Assembly: GCA_023548195.1 (NCBI GenBank)
Contig: JAJHZJ010000496.1
Location: 2,624,001 to 2,688,000 of the forward strand
From: Bettongia penicillata ogilbyi
Lineage: Eukaryota; Chordata; Mammalia; Diprotodontia; Potoroidae
Direction of reading: 5' to 3'
Length of the DNA: 64,000 nucleotides
How positions within the stretch are numbered: position 1 is the first letter of the stretch; each line of letters begins with the position of its first letter. Made by a program: the position numbers and the translations under genes. Below, piece after piece: positions 54,092 to 63,867 of the stretch. The notes beneath the pieces were generated by a model. It saw only the letters and a list, made by a program, of their open reading frames with translations, did not search any database and was not told the DNA's origin.

Positions 54092-54165
54092 TGGTAATAA
54101 CAAGCACTTACTGAGCTCTTGCTGTATGCCAGGCCCTTTGCTAAGGGCTAGTGTAGTTAGTGGTG
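54092..54165 (-). mobile_element. L2 3' tail
   Basis: aataacaagcacttactgag, gctgtatgccaggccctttg, ctaagggctagtg. Confidence 0.7.
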
Positions 54166-54459
54166 TAGCAAAGAGAGAATCTCACCTCTGCCTGTCATTC
54201 CTTGTGTTAATTAAGATTTTGTCTTTGTCTGTAAAATCATGTTAATCGTGTCTGCAGTCGCTATTTCCCAATGTTGTGATGAGGAACAAACAAGGGGAAG
54301 ATACTGTGATTTCACTTCATTGGAAACTCACTGTCAAGGCAAGTTGATACTTTCTGTGAAAGTTGTCATATCAAGAGTTGCATATGATGCCCAGAATTAC
54401 ATAACTAGGATGAGGCAGAGGAAGGACTTGAACCTTGGGCTTCATGGACAGCTCTTTAT

Positions 54460-54690
54460 AATAACATCTAACATTTATACAGTATAAGACTCAATACGTG
54501 TCAGGCACTGTACTAAGAGCTTTAGAATTATTATCTCATTTGGTTCTCACAACAACCCTGGGAGGTAGGTACTATGGTTATCTCCATTCTACAGTTGAGG
54601 AAACTGAGGTGAGCAGAGGTCACAAAGCTAAGGTCTCTGGATTTGAACTCAGATCTTTTAGACTCTGGGTTCTCTATTCACTATGTACAT
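54460..54690 (-). mobile_element. CORE-SINE (MAR/THER type)
   Basis: ataacatctaacatttatac, gtgtcaggcactgtactaag, tattatctcatttggttctc, acaacaaccctgggaggtag, cagttgaggaaactgaggtg, ttgaactcagatcttttaga. Confidence 0.85.
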
Positions 54691-54699
54691 TCCCTCTCT

Positions 54700-55339
54700 T
54701 ATGTTTGTAAAGTGTTTTGCAAACTTTAAAGTATCATAGAGTTTCAGTAATTATTATTTTCTTCTCTCAGGTCAACTCATATCAAGGACACTAGCTAGAC
54801 TGCTTGTTGCTCTGGACTCCAGCGAGGATATGACCTAGCCCCATGAAAGGCTCTGGGCTCTGTTTTGATCTGGGCTGTATCAGAGTAGGAAGTGGAAGGT
54901 CACCATGAAAGCTTCTTAATTAATTTCCAGACACTGAAAGAAAACCTAAATGCCCAGGCTCCTGGGAACTTCTGGAAGGGGGAACCTGAAAAATCTGCAT
55001 TCGTTGCATTTTACCTCTTTAAAGAATTCCATATTTGGAAGAGGAGAAAAATTTGTGGTGGAAGATTTTTGTTTAGCTGTTTCGGTTTTCTTTCTATTCT
55101 TGAAGCTCAGGACCACAAAGATGAAAAAAAAAATAACTGGCTCACACAGACTAACATGACAGATATGTCTGTGTTGTGTCTGTCACCCCAGCTCGTGGTG
55201 GGACTGTGAAGGAATGGAATGAGCCCACTTCCGCCAAGCGGGCAGGAGAACTGCTGTTTTCTTTCTAAATTCACTTCAAAGGAAAGACTCAACTAGCAAG
55301 GCTGCTCCAAAATTATTTACATGTCTCCATGCTTGAAAA
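54700..55339. other. Unassigned stretch
   Basis: 54,705-54,760 resembles a CORE-SINE 3' end in the forward direction (gtaaagtgttttgcaaactt). Nothing was recognised after that. The 105-codon frame at 54,892-55,209 has no known domain. Confidence 0.4.
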
Positions 55340-55400
55340 TTGTCCCAATTTATTCAATGTGCATTTATTAAGCACCTACTAAATACAAGGTTGGCTGCCA
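55340..55400 (-). mobile_element. L2 3' tail
   Basis: ttattcaatgtgcatttatt, aagcacctactaaatacaag, gttggctgccag. Confidence 0.65.
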
Positions 55401-55404
55401 GAAA

Positions 55405-55779
55405 TTTTTTTAAAAGATGATTTAAATTTGTACGTAATACATGTACAAAGATACAAACGTACAAAGGAATTTTCAGAGGGAGACAGCACCAAGAACTGCC
55501 TATAGGCTGCCTGCAAGAAGTAATAGCTAGGCCTTGAAGATTCTAAGAGTCCTCAGAAAGAGTCCTTGCCCACTTTAGGGCATATGGACAGCCCTTGCAA
55601 AGGCATGGATATGAGAGATGGCCTGTGCATTTGGGAAACAACAAATGAGTACACCTGGCTGCTATGTGCAGTGAAATTGCATTTTCCAGGGGGTTAGGTG
55701 CTCAAGCCAGGGCATAAAGCAACAGTCAAGAATAGCCAAAACTACCATAGGGGAGCCAGTCCCATCAATGATGGGCTCT
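55405..55779. other. Unassigned stretch
   Basis: Nothing recognised. Confidence 0.4.
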
Positions 55780-56055
55780 CTCAACCTTCCTCTCCAGGCC
55801 GTCCTCCTGACCCTCCAGACACCCCTTGTGCCTTAGAAACCTCTCCACACCCGCTCTAGTCCTGGATTTCACATAATGGAAGAACCTTCTACCTGTTCAG
55901 CCTCTTCCTCTCGTTGGCTGGTTTGTCCAACCTAGAGTCTCCCTGTTTAAGGAGGAGGCCCAAGTCAATGGTGCCTTCATTCCTCTCCGGGCTACCCTCC
56001 CGCGTCTCCTGGACTTCTATCCTTTTCCCTCGTTTCAGGTTCCTTTTACATGGCT

Positions 56056-56098
<43 letters not shown>

Positions 56099-56215
56099 AC
56101 ATACTAGAATCTAAGCTCACTGAGGGTAAACACTATCTTTCTGCTTTTCTTTGTATTCCCAGACCTACTTTAGAATAGTGCTTGGCATAAGCATAAGTAA
56201 ATGCTTAATCAAAGC
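55780..56215 (+). mobile_element. L2-like 3' region with (CA)n
   Basis: A C/T-rich part with cctccagacaccccttgtgc, then a (CA)n run at 56,060-56,101, then gaatctaagctcactgaggg, taaacactatctttctgctt, tttgtattcccagacctact, agtgcttggcataagcataa, gtaaatgcttaatcaaagct. The tail is clear; the 5' part less so. Confidence 0.65.
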
Positions 56216-56254
56216 TTTTTTGGTCAGGGACAGATGTAGCTGGAAATAGGCTAT

Positions 56255-56510
56255 GGCTTCTTTAAAATACCAACATCTAGGTGGTTCAACAGATAGGGAG
56301 CTAACTTTAGATTCAGAAAAACCTGGGTTCAAATTCTGCTTTAACACTCACTAGCTGTGTGATCCTAAATAAGTCATTCTCTCAGCCTCAGTTTCTTCAT
56401 ATGTAAAAGGAGGAAAATTCTAGTACCTACCTCACAGAATAGTTGTGAGGGTTAAATATGATGTTTTGTAAAACCTCAAAGTGCTGGTAGATAAATGCTT
56501 TTGGCATTAT
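56255..56510 (+). mobile_element. CORE-SINE (MAR/THER type), full length
   Basis: caacatctaggtggttcaac, cctgggttcaaattctgctt, actagctgtgtgatcctaaa, gcctcagtttcttcatatgt, cctacctcacagaatagttg, tgagggttaaatatgatgtt, then tagataaatgcttttggcat. Confidence 0.87.
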
Positions 56511-56514
56511 TATC

Positions 56515-57149
56515 TAAAATAAGTCAATCTGTATCAGAAAGTAGATGCATCTAAGTTGAATGCTAATTTTATTTTCCATAACATCCAGCTAAGTTATTGT
56601 TCAAAAGATAAAATCTGAACTTCCAAGAGAAAACGAAAGTGGATCAAGACTTTTTAGGGAGTACACCCTCTCGGAGGAGCTTCCCACAATGTGACTGGAT
56701 TGGAGGGCGATCACATCACCACACAGGCAGTTTCTTGTTTTTGATTTAGAGAGGACCCTACAGAAGTCAGAGGGAACAGCAGGAAGCTTCCAAGCTTAGC
56801 AGGAATGATGGGGGGTCAGCCTAGAATTTCTGTAGGTTTTGATGATGAGGACAACAAAAGGGCCCCCATCCGGGGGAGGGTCACACTATGAGACACATGA
56901 GACCAGATGAGGAAAGAGGTGGCTCGTTTCTTCCATCTTGCTCTCACGTTGGGCCATGTGCTCATTAATCTGGATGACAAGTAAAATTGCTTACACTATC
57001 GATATCTCCTTCTCTCCTCTTCTTGGTCATTGTCCTTCATTCTCCAAGAGGACCAACATGACTGCTATGTTGGGATTGAGGTACCTTGTAGTTAAATGAA
57101 TGTAAAATTAAAAGTTTGTGGGATGTGACTCCATCCTGATGTAGAGGGA
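56515..57149. other. Unassigned stretch
   Basis: Around 57,025-57,075, ttggtcattgtccttcattc followed by tccaagaggaccaacatgac matches a word I associate with a common marsupial interspersed repeat, but I cannot name the family. The rest is unrecognised. Confidence 0.35.
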
Positions 57150-57535
57150 ACTAAGGGAAAGGTCTGCTGGAGTCTGGCAGTTGTTCAAAGGAAAGATCAA
57201 AGAATGGAAGGAGGTAAACAGGGAGGACAACCAGGAGACAACTGCAATCCAGGCAAGAGATGATGAGGGCCTGAATTAGGGCCAGTCATGTGAGTGGAGA
57301 GAAGGGAAAAGATGCAAGAAATGTGGCAGAACCAGCAAAAACTTGGCAGCTCATTAGACGCGGCAGAGGACGGGAGGATAAAAGATTCACAGGTGATTTG
57401 GTAGTTGCCAACCTGGGTGACTGGGGAGACAATGAGCCTTATTATGAGGAGAGGATGAATTCCACTGAGCACATGTTGAGCTTTAGGTACCAATGGGATA
57501 TCCAGGTGGAGACCACTGGATCACCGGGTTAAAGA
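57150..57535 (-). mobile_element. L2 internal fragment
   Basis: Reading +: caatccaggcaagagatgat, gagggcctgaattagggcca, gtgagtggagagaagggaaa, agattcacaggtgatttggt, aacctgggtgactggggaga, cacatgttgagctttaggta, gggatatccaggtggagacc. Collinear with the reverse complement of an internal L2 part. An 80-codon frame overlapping it is a shadow. Confidence 0.8.
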
Positions 57536-57663
57536 TTTAGAGCTCAGAAGAAACAGATTCTAGCGCTATTGTTTTACAGAGGAGAAAACTAAGGTCCAGA
57601 CAGGTTAAATAGTAGTCTATTTAAATATGTAGTCTATTTTAGAAGAAGTCTAATGTGTGAAAC

Positions 57664-57925
57664 AGGGCAGCTAGGTGGCACAGTGGGCTGGGGTAGAGCA
57701 CTGGGCTTGGAATCAGGAAGACTCACCTTCTTGAGTTCAAATTTGACCTCAGACACTTACTAGCTCTGTGATCTTAGGCAAGTCACTTTCCCTGTTTGCC
57801 CAAGTTTCCTCCTCTGTAAAAGGAGCTGGAGAAGGGAATGGTAAACCACTCCAGTATCTTTACCAAAAAACCCCAAATGGGGTCATGAAGAGTCAGACAT
57901 GACTGGAAATGACTGAACACCAGAA
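57664..57925 (+). mobile_element. MAR1-type SINE, full length
   Basis: cagggcagctaggtggcaca, gtagagcactgggcttggaa, tcagacacttactagctctg, gtttcctcctctgtaaaagg, agctggagaagggaatggta, aaccactccagtatctttac, caaatggggtcatgaagagt, cagacatgactggaaatgac, tgaacacc. It is preceded at 57,540-57,620 by reversed MIR remnants. Confidence 0.95.
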
Positions 57926-57929
57926 AAAT

Positions 57930-58194
57930 CTAAAATTAATTTTCGTCTAAAATAAATAAAAGGATAGTATTCAAAGTAGTCAAGTCAAGGCCATGGGCAA
58001 ACTTACTACAGGCTCTCCTGGGCAACTTGTTTCCCAACTATTTGTCTGGCTGAGGTTCTACTGTAGTTACATGTGTCTTTAGATATAGACACACCTATGC
58101 ATGTATATTATATGAGTAACCTGTGCTTGATGAATGTAAATAAAACTGTTCCGTTTTCTCCAAAAGATATAGGAATCCTCTGCATTGTGAAAAG
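57930..58194. other. Unassigned stretch
   Basis: Nothing recognised. Confidence 0.4.
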
Positions 58195-58340
58195 ATTCCC
58201 AACATTCACAGGATCATGAGAAATGACCTAGTTTGACAGATGAGAAAATGGAGATTCAGAAAGAAATGCCTGCCCTGAGGTCACTCAGATTCTAGTGTAG
58301 GACTTGAACTCCAGATCCCTAACTTTCTTCTACATCATGC
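58195..58340 (-). mobile_element. MIR-type SINE
   Basis: caggatcatgagaaatgacc, gacagatgagaaaatggaga, ctgaggtcactcagattcta, cttgaactccagatccctaa, ctttcttctacatcatgc. Confidence 0.75.
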
Positions 58341-58344
58341 ATTT

Positions 58345-58854
58345 GGGGCAAGGTGAATGATGAGTGAGTTTTGGAAAGGTTCCATGTACATCTGTAAGGG
58401 CAAAAGCATGAGTGTAGGTTGCATATCACTGGGTCAATTACACTTCCCAGATTTCCATTAAGTATTCCTATCATACCTCTGACTTTGAAACAGACATCAT
58501 TTATCTATCTGCGTGACAGCTGCTCTTCAAAGAAAAAAATTTTTTTAAGATTCAAGATTTTAAAGAAAGACAGTTTAGAAAAAAAAATAAATCTTCTGCA
58601 TCTCCATAATTCAAAAGGAGAGGAAGGGTGGGGGAAGAGGATTCAAATGATGACACGGAAAAGAGAAGGGGTCATCTCAATGAAATTTCAAATCCAATCT
58701 CCACTCCAGTCAGTCTTCAGACTCTACACCAGGTGTCAAGGCTGATGCCAGAGAAGACTTTCTCCACCTTGTTTTCTCATCCAAGTACACAGGCTGTTGG
58801 ATGCTACAAACTCTATTAAACTATTTGCACTTATCACATGCTTCCTTCTGTCCC
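58345..58854. other. Unassigned stretch
   Basis: Nothing recognised beyond an A-rich patch at 58,530-58,590. Confidence 0.4.
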
Positions 58855-58998
58855 TCTCCTGTGAGATCCTATTCAATTGAAAATTCTATGAAAAGCAGGG
58901 ATTCTGTTGTTTGTCACTTTTGTGAAAAACACTTTTGTGTTCTCCAGAACTTAGCACAAAACTCCGCACACAGTAGGTGCTTTATAATTGCCTCTTGA
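58855..58998 (+). mobile_element. L2 3' end
   Basis: gaaaattctatgaaaagcag, ggattctgttgtttgtcact, tctccagaacttagcacaaa, cacagtaggtgctttataat, tgcctcttgaat. Confidence 0.75.
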
Positions 58999-59319
58999 AT
59001 TTATTGCCTTGGAAACACAGCATGCAAATCGGCTGTAACTTAGTACCTGGCATCTTCCCCAGGAAACTAGAAAAAGCTCAGGAGTGTCCAACAGCATGTT
59101 TTGGGCAATTTTCCCAGCCTGAATACCCCCTGATACCTCTAATATATGCTTTCTTGATCCCTAAGAAACACTTTTTTGAATTAGTATGCCGTTTAGTTTG
59201 GTAATAAAGTAATTGCTGAAGAGTTGAGTAGTTCTAACATAGTGCTTCAAAGGAAACCATATTTTCTTACCTTTTGAGCCAGTGAGCCAACTCAGGACAA
59301 AAGGGATAACTAAAAGAAA

Positions 59320-59436
59320 TCTATACATACACATATGTATGTATATGTTCAAATATGTGTGTATGTCTGAATAGACATACATGTATGTAAATGTCCATGT
59401 ATGTGGGTATATACGAATACACATACACACACACAC
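59320..59436. repeat. TA/TG/CA-rich tract
   Basis: acatacacatatgtatgtat, gtgtgtatgtctgaatagac, atacatgtatgtaaatgtcc, then a short (CA)n at 59,421-59,437. It abuts the mariner-like MITE. Confidence 0.85.
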
Positions 59437-59439
59437 AGA

Positions 59440-59488
59440 ATCCCAAAAGGCCTAGTCCAGTTTAAGCTACTAAGACTTGTGGGACACC
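59440..59488. mobile_element. Mariner-like hairpin MITE, short copy
   Basis: atcccaaaaggcctagtcca, gtttaagcta, then ctaagacttgtgggacacc. The arms pair imperfectly, and the ends match the copies at 38,223 and 32,150. Confidence 0.65.
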
Positions 59489-59568
59489 TTGTATATATGA
59501 ATGGATCTGTAACTTCCTTTGTAGAGGAAACACCCGGAATAGAAAACTCCCTTTTTCAATGTTTTCAA

Positions 59569-59679
59569 TTCTCCCTCTCTTGAAAATAATTTCTACTTAC
59601 TGTTTATCCTTCATATTTATCCAATCTGACAATGATAATTTGCACTTAAGCTTTTTTTTTGGTCCAGAAAGGCAGCCAA
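59569..59679. repeat. Two-piece local templated duplication (acceptor)
   Basis: 59,569-59,623 is identical to 61,150-61,204 (55 of 55). 59,624-59,627 is atct. 59,628-59,679 is identical to 60,788-60,839 (52 of 52). Both pieces are in the same orientation as their sources but joined in the opposite order. Flanking caa occurs at 59,566-59,568 and at 59,677-59,679. The first piece lacks the L2 continuation that its downstream copy has, which marks this block as the derived one. Confidence 0.9.
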
Positions 59680-59839
59680 TGGGTCATCATGTAGCCTAAG
59701 AGTATTAGAAGTCCGTAAGACTCTTACAGTATACTCTTACAGTCTTCATGCTTGCTCAAGGCACAAACTTGCCTGGATTCACATGGCCAAAGATGGGATC
59801 TGAACCCACTTCAGTATTCTTTGGTGGCTCTGACTCAAC

Positions 59840-60392
59840 TCTTTCCCCACTCCAATCCACCTTCCTATGCTACTTACGTCTGACCCTATTAGTTCCTACC
59901 CCAATTCAGTGGCCTTCTATTAATTCCAGGATCAAATACAAAATCCTTGATTGACATTTAAAATCCTTCAGCACCTGTCTCCATCCTACCTGGCTCTTTC
60001 TCAGCTCCCCTTCATGCATTCAACAATCCAGCTGCACCAGCCTGCTTCCTGCTCCCAAGAGCCTGGTTCCTGTCTGTGTGCCTTCACCATGACTATACCC
60101 TGTTCATGTGATGCTTTCCATCCTCACCTCTGCCTAGTCACTCTCTTGATTTCCTTTAAGTCTCATCTCAAATCCCACCATTTTGAAGAAACCAACCCCT
60201 TGGCTGTGAGTGCTTTCCCCTGTGAAATTACCTTCTATTTACACCTCACATATCCTGTATTTATAGGCTGTCTCACCTATTAGAATGCAAGTGTCATGAG
60301 GGAAGGGACTTTTTTTTATTCTTTCCTTGTATCTACAGTACTTAGAATACTGCCTGAAACATAATATGCATTTAATAACTGATTGTTTACTA
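59840..60392 (+). mobile_element. L2 3' region, long copy
   Basis: ccaattcagtggccttctat, aattccaggatcaaatacaa, ccttcagcacctgtctccat, tgtctgtgtgccttcaccat, caaatcccaccattttgaag, ctattagaatgcaagtgtca, tgagggaagggacttttttt, ttgtatctacagtacttaga. One of the longest L2 3' segments here. Confidence 0.88.
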
Positions 60393-60404
60393 AGCAGTTT
60401 TAAT

Positions 60405-60590
60405 CAGAGATCACTGAAAGGCACCTTAGAAATCATTAAGACTGGCTCTCTCACTTTATAGAAGATAAAAGTGAAGCTCCCAGTGGACTGACCTACCAGT
60501 GGCCACAGAGGGGATGAGACAGAACCAGGATACAGCCTAAGGTCCTAAGACTACAAGTTCAGTGGCTTTTCCATTGTACCACATTGCCTC
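60405..60590 (-). mobile_element. MIR-type SINE
   Basis: atcactgaaaggcaccttag, aaatcattaagactggctct, tagaagataaaagtgaagct, ggccacagaggggatgagac, cagtggcttttccattgtac, cacattgcctc. Confidence 0.8.
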
Positions 60591-60787
60591 TTCAATGTAA
60601 TAATATTAGATTTTATTTACCTTCCCCTCCTATTTTTAAGATTTTTTTGAGACTGCCTTCCTTTTAAAGCAAGAAAATCTCTAAGAATCTTTGAAAGCTT
60701 CAAGATGATCAATGACTGTATTTGATCTCTACATGTGGCCTGAAAGAGTTGGGAAAGTCCTAGAAGCTTTAACTTACTTCTAGAAAA

Positions 60788-60839
60788 GACAATGATAATT
60801 TGCACTTAAGCTTTTTTTTTGGTCCAGAAAGGCAGCCAA
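60788..60839. repeat. Donor segment A of the local duplication
   Basis: 52 bases from gacaatgataatttgcactt to ggtccagaaaggcagccaa, identical to 59,628-59,679. Flanks on both sides differ from those at the other copy. Confidence 0.9.
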
Positions 60840-61144
60840 GAGTCAGGGGGAAACTATTTCAGGCCTACAATTAAACCTCCTTTACACTTTCTTCATAGAA
60901 GCCATCTGAAAAAGATGGAAGGTCTATTTATAAACTGCATGTGGACTCTTTCATTTATCAGAAGGACAAACAGCTAGACATTTCATAATCTCCAGGATGT
61001 CCCATCCTTGGCACATGAGTCTTTAAAACACAGTCAACTCATTATTGCAGTCTAACTTGGGAAAACACCAGTGGGAACTAGTGAAAAGTCTGAATTCAAG
61101 TGGAAAATAGGGTTTTATTATTTCCAAGGGTGTGCTGTGAGAGT
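60840..61144. other. Unassigned spacer between donors A and B
   Basis: About 300 bases, nothing recognised. This spacer is absent from the composite copy at 59,569-59,679. Confidence 0.5.
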
Positions 61145-61355
61145 GGTTTTTCTCCCTCTCTTGAAAATAATTTCTACTTACTGTTTATCCTTCATATTTA
61201 TCCATCTGTTGATGTGTTGTTTTCCCTTAAAAGAGTATCAGTTTCTTGAGACCCATCTAACTCTGTGTTGGGCTTTGTCTTTGAATCCCAATGTTGGTAT
61301 AGTGCCCTACAACTAACACATCGTCAGTAAGTGTTTATTCAATTGAACTCAATTG
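61145..61355 (+). mobile_element. L2 3' end (contains donor B)
   Basis: tctcttgaaaataatttcta, cttactgtttatccttcata and tttatccatctgttgatgtg correspond to the L2 block before the tail. cttaaaagagtatcagtttc, then gtgccctacaactaacacat and cagtaagtgtttattcaatt, follow. Donor B (61,150-61,204) sits in its natural L2 context. Confidence 0.7.
61150..61204. repeat. Donor segment B of the local duplication
   Basis: 55 bases identical to 59,569-59,623. If one extra A at the acceptor is ignored, the match extends four or five bases further (tctg). Confidence 0.9.
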
Positions 61356-61364
61356 AATTGATGG

Positions 61365-61495
61365 TAGTCTCTCCTTCCTTGAAGGTCTTCAAGCAGCTGC
61401 TGGACAATGTTAGCTATTACTGTGGGAATTCCTTTTCTGTACAGAATGGACCAAATGACCACGGGGTCCCTTCCACCTCTCAAATTCTATGAGTT
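61365..61495 (+). mobile_element. CR1/L3 3' end
   Basis: tctctccttccttgaaggtc, ttcaagcagctgctggacaa, aatggaccaaatgaccacgg, ggtcccttccacctctcaaa, ttctatgag. Confidence 0.8.
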
Positions 61496-61499
61496 TGAA

Positions 61500-61910
61500 A
61501 GGGTAGGAGAACTTTCTCCCCCTAGTCCATGTAAGAAGAAGCCATGTACCAAAGATGAGTCATTTGTTAGAAGCATCCACTAAAGACAGAAGCACATTCA
61601 AAGATTTGAATTAGGAGGGGGAAAAATTCCATTAGTGATAGATAGGAGCTATTACATGAAATGGAAAAATTGTGGATAGTTATAAAAGCTGGACCCTCAA
61701 TTCAAGGTTATTTTCTGAGAAATCTGGAGCAGATATTACATTTTCTTTATCTCATTTTTTAAACAGCACAGTGACACTCATTTAAGAGCAGGCAAAATTA
61801 ACCTACCACTCTCCCTTTTGGAATACTTGCTCATGTGTTGTTAAAAAGAAAGCATTTAATAAGCTTAAAACTTCTATAAAAGCATATTATTATGACTATT
61901 TACAGGATGC
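61500..61910. other. Unassigned stretch
   Basis: Nothing recognised. Confidence 0.4.
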
Positions 61911-61911
61911 A

Positions 61912-62098
61912 GAATTAAAGAAATTCTCACCTTAGTGACCATCTAGTGCAAGCTTTTGATATTACAGAGAAGGAAGGTGAAAAATATGGAGACTCAAAAG
62001 ACAAGTGTAGGGGACCACTTAATGTTCCTTAAAGGGAAGATGAGAACCAGAGAGAGGAAGTGAATTTTCCCCAGGTCACACAGGGAACACAGTCTCTA
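61912..62098 (-). mobile_element. MIR-type SINE, possibly two overlapping copies
   Basis: aattaaagaaattctcacct, tagtgaccatctagtgcaag, attacagagaaggaaggtga, then a second aagatgagaaccagagagag, ccccaggtcacacagggaac. Confidence 0.7.
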
Positions 62099-62099
62099 G

Positions 62100-62405
62100 C
62101 CAGGCTGTCCTCTATTTCTGGAAATCATGTCTTGGAATGCCTCATTCCTTCAAGAATTTCTCAACTGTCATGTTCTAAGTGAAGCCTTTTCTCATTACTC
62201 CCTCTATCCCAACTGACAATGCCCTCTTCCCACAAATCACCTTCTATCAATTTTTAAAATCCCTATATAAGTCCATGTGGGCTCCCTTGATAGAATGTAA
62301 GCTCTCTGAAAGAAGCCCAGCTCCGTATCTACATGGATATCTATCCCCAGTGCCTAGCAGTGAGTCTATCTGTTTACTATGTCAAATCAATTCTAAAGGC
62401 TTTTT
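62100..62405 (+). mobile_element. L2 3' region
   Basis: ctaagtgaagccttttctca, aaatcaccttctatcaattt, ttgatagaatgtaagctctc, tgaaagaagcccagctccgt, tatccccagtgcctagcagt. A 131-codon frame (62,179-62,574) is explained by this L2. Confidence 0.75.
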
Positions 62406-62409
62406 TGAT

Positions 62410-62756
62410 TGGTTGAGTCAAAGTCTCCTAGGCTGGGTTCAAACTTCCAATCCCAGGCCATGTACAGGAGCCCTTGGCTTCCTGAAAGTAACTAAACAGA
62501 GTCTAAATCCTGGCTGGTCTCATCCAGCTCCAAGAGTTTGCTGGATAGAGCCAGTAGATGGAATGCAAACCTAGCAGCCAGCTACTCTTCATCAGAAGGT
62601 GAGCTTATAAATAATTTGTGGCCCCAGTGACTCACTAACATTTGTGGTATAGTCAGAGTTATAATCTAAGTTGATGGAGAACAGTCGTATTGATGAAATC
62701 AAAGGTCCTTGAATTCAGCGGGTTGCATCATCATTATCATTATTCCACTATTAACA
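62410..62756. other. Unassigned stretch
   Basis: Nothing recognised. Confidence 0.4.
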
Positions 62757-62960
62757 GCTACTTGTGTGACACAGAGGACATGGAGTTAGGAAGACACTGA
62801 TTAGCTAGGAAGACCTGGGCAAGTTTTTTAACCTCTCTCAGTCTCACTCTCCTCATCTGTAAAAAGGGGATGATAGGACCTACCACACAGGGTTTTGGTG
62901 AGGGTCAAATGAAATATTTGCAATTGATTTAGAAACCTTAATGTGATATAGACAACCTAG
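62757..62960 (+). mobile_element. MIR-type SINE
   Basis: acacagaggacatggagtta, gaagacctgggcaagttttt, taacctctctcagtctcact, ctcctcatctgtaaaaaggg, cacacagggttttggtgagg, gtcaaatgaaatatttgcaa. Confidence 0.8.
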
Positions 62961-62963
62961 CTA

Positions 62964-62990
62964 ACATCATCATCATCATCATCATCATCA
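62964..62990. repeat. (ATC)n microsatellite
   Basis: Nine perfect units at the 3' end of a MIR copy. Confidence 0.95.
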
Positions 62991-62994
62991 TTTT

Positions 62995-63280
62995 TATAAA
63001 ATTATTTTAGGTCAAGGCTCATGAGAACAGATAGATTTGTAAATCAACAAATTCCTGTATTGATGAACCAATTAAATATCCATTCTACTATCAAATCCAG
63101 AATTAAATTCAGACACCCAGGATGGCTCCTTTATGTGATGTGATGATTTGTAAGTAGCATTTGCTAATGGCCTACAACTAAGACACCCTAGTTTCCATCA
63201 AATCTTGGCTAAAATCCTACTGTCAGCAAGAAACCATTCCTATTCTTCTTAATTCTAGTGGTTCCCCTTGGGAACTAGAT
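62995..63280. other. Unassigned stretch
   Basis: Nothing recognised. Confidence 0.4.
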
Positions 63281-63292
63281 AGATGGATAGAT

Positions 63293-63360
<68 letters not shown>

Positions 63361-63440
63361 CAGACAGACAGATATGGAGAGATAGATATGTATATACTAC
63401 ATATACACACTCATATATGTGTATGTATATATGTATAAAT
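63281..63440. repeat. (TAGA)n microsatellite and TA/TG tail
   Basis: About 17 perfect TAGA units at 63,293-63,360 flanked by gatggatagatgatag, then cagacagacaga, then tatatg units to about 63,440. Confidence 0.96.
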
Positions 63441-63484
63441 ATGTCTGTAGATAGGTCCAAATAGAAGAGAGATAGAAAGAGACC

Positions 63485-63612
63485 TTATGTGCTTATAAGC
63501 TGTTTATATGTTGTCTGCCTCATTAGACTGTAAGATCCTTGAGGGCATGTACTATGTTTTTGCATTTTTTGCATCCTCAGTGCCTGGCACATAGTGCTTA
63601 ATAAATGTTTGA
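63485..63612 (+). mobile_element. L2 3' end
   Basis: ttagactgtaagatccttga, gggcatgtactatgtttttg, gcatcctcagtgcctggcac, atagtgcttaataaatgttt. Low divergence compared with other L2 tails here. Confidence 0.88.
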
Positions 63613-63617
63613 AGACA

Positions 63618-63745
63618 TGACTTTCACGGAGTCCTCAATTAGAAGGACAATGTCTAGGCTACACGGGTAATAAATAATATTGCCAGGATCTGAACGCAAG
63701 TTCTGTTCATTTCAGGGCTCTTTCCATTATGTGACAGTTGCTTCT
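63618..63745 (-). mobile_element. MIR-type SINE fragment
   Basis: aattagaaggacaatgtcta, attgccaggatctgaacgca, agttctgttcatttcagggc, tctttccattatgtgacag. Confidence 0.6.
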
Positions 63746-63867
63746 CAGAAAATAAAGTCCCTCTCTGTGATTCAGTTTGCAAATTTAAATTTAATTTAAT
63801 TTAAGTAGCTTGTGGCTTCATTGTCAAGAATTATGAGATAATATCTGCAGATTTGAAAGATCAGATT

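Noticed and set aside
57197..57532. Opposing 80- and 98-codon frames
   Set aside because: Both lie on an L2 internal fragment in reverse orientation.
59569..61204. Simple tandem duplication explaining the shared 55- and 52-bp segments
   Set aside because: Sequence after the A segment at 59,680 does not match sequence after 60,839, and the 310-bp A-to-B spacer is not repeated.
62179..62574. 131-codon plus-strand frame
   Set aside because: The first two-thirds is an L2 3' region; there are no splice signals or domains.
63281..63440. Possible CRISPR-like regular array
   Set aside because: Units are 4 bp with no spacers. It is a TAGA microsatellite in a vertebrate genome.
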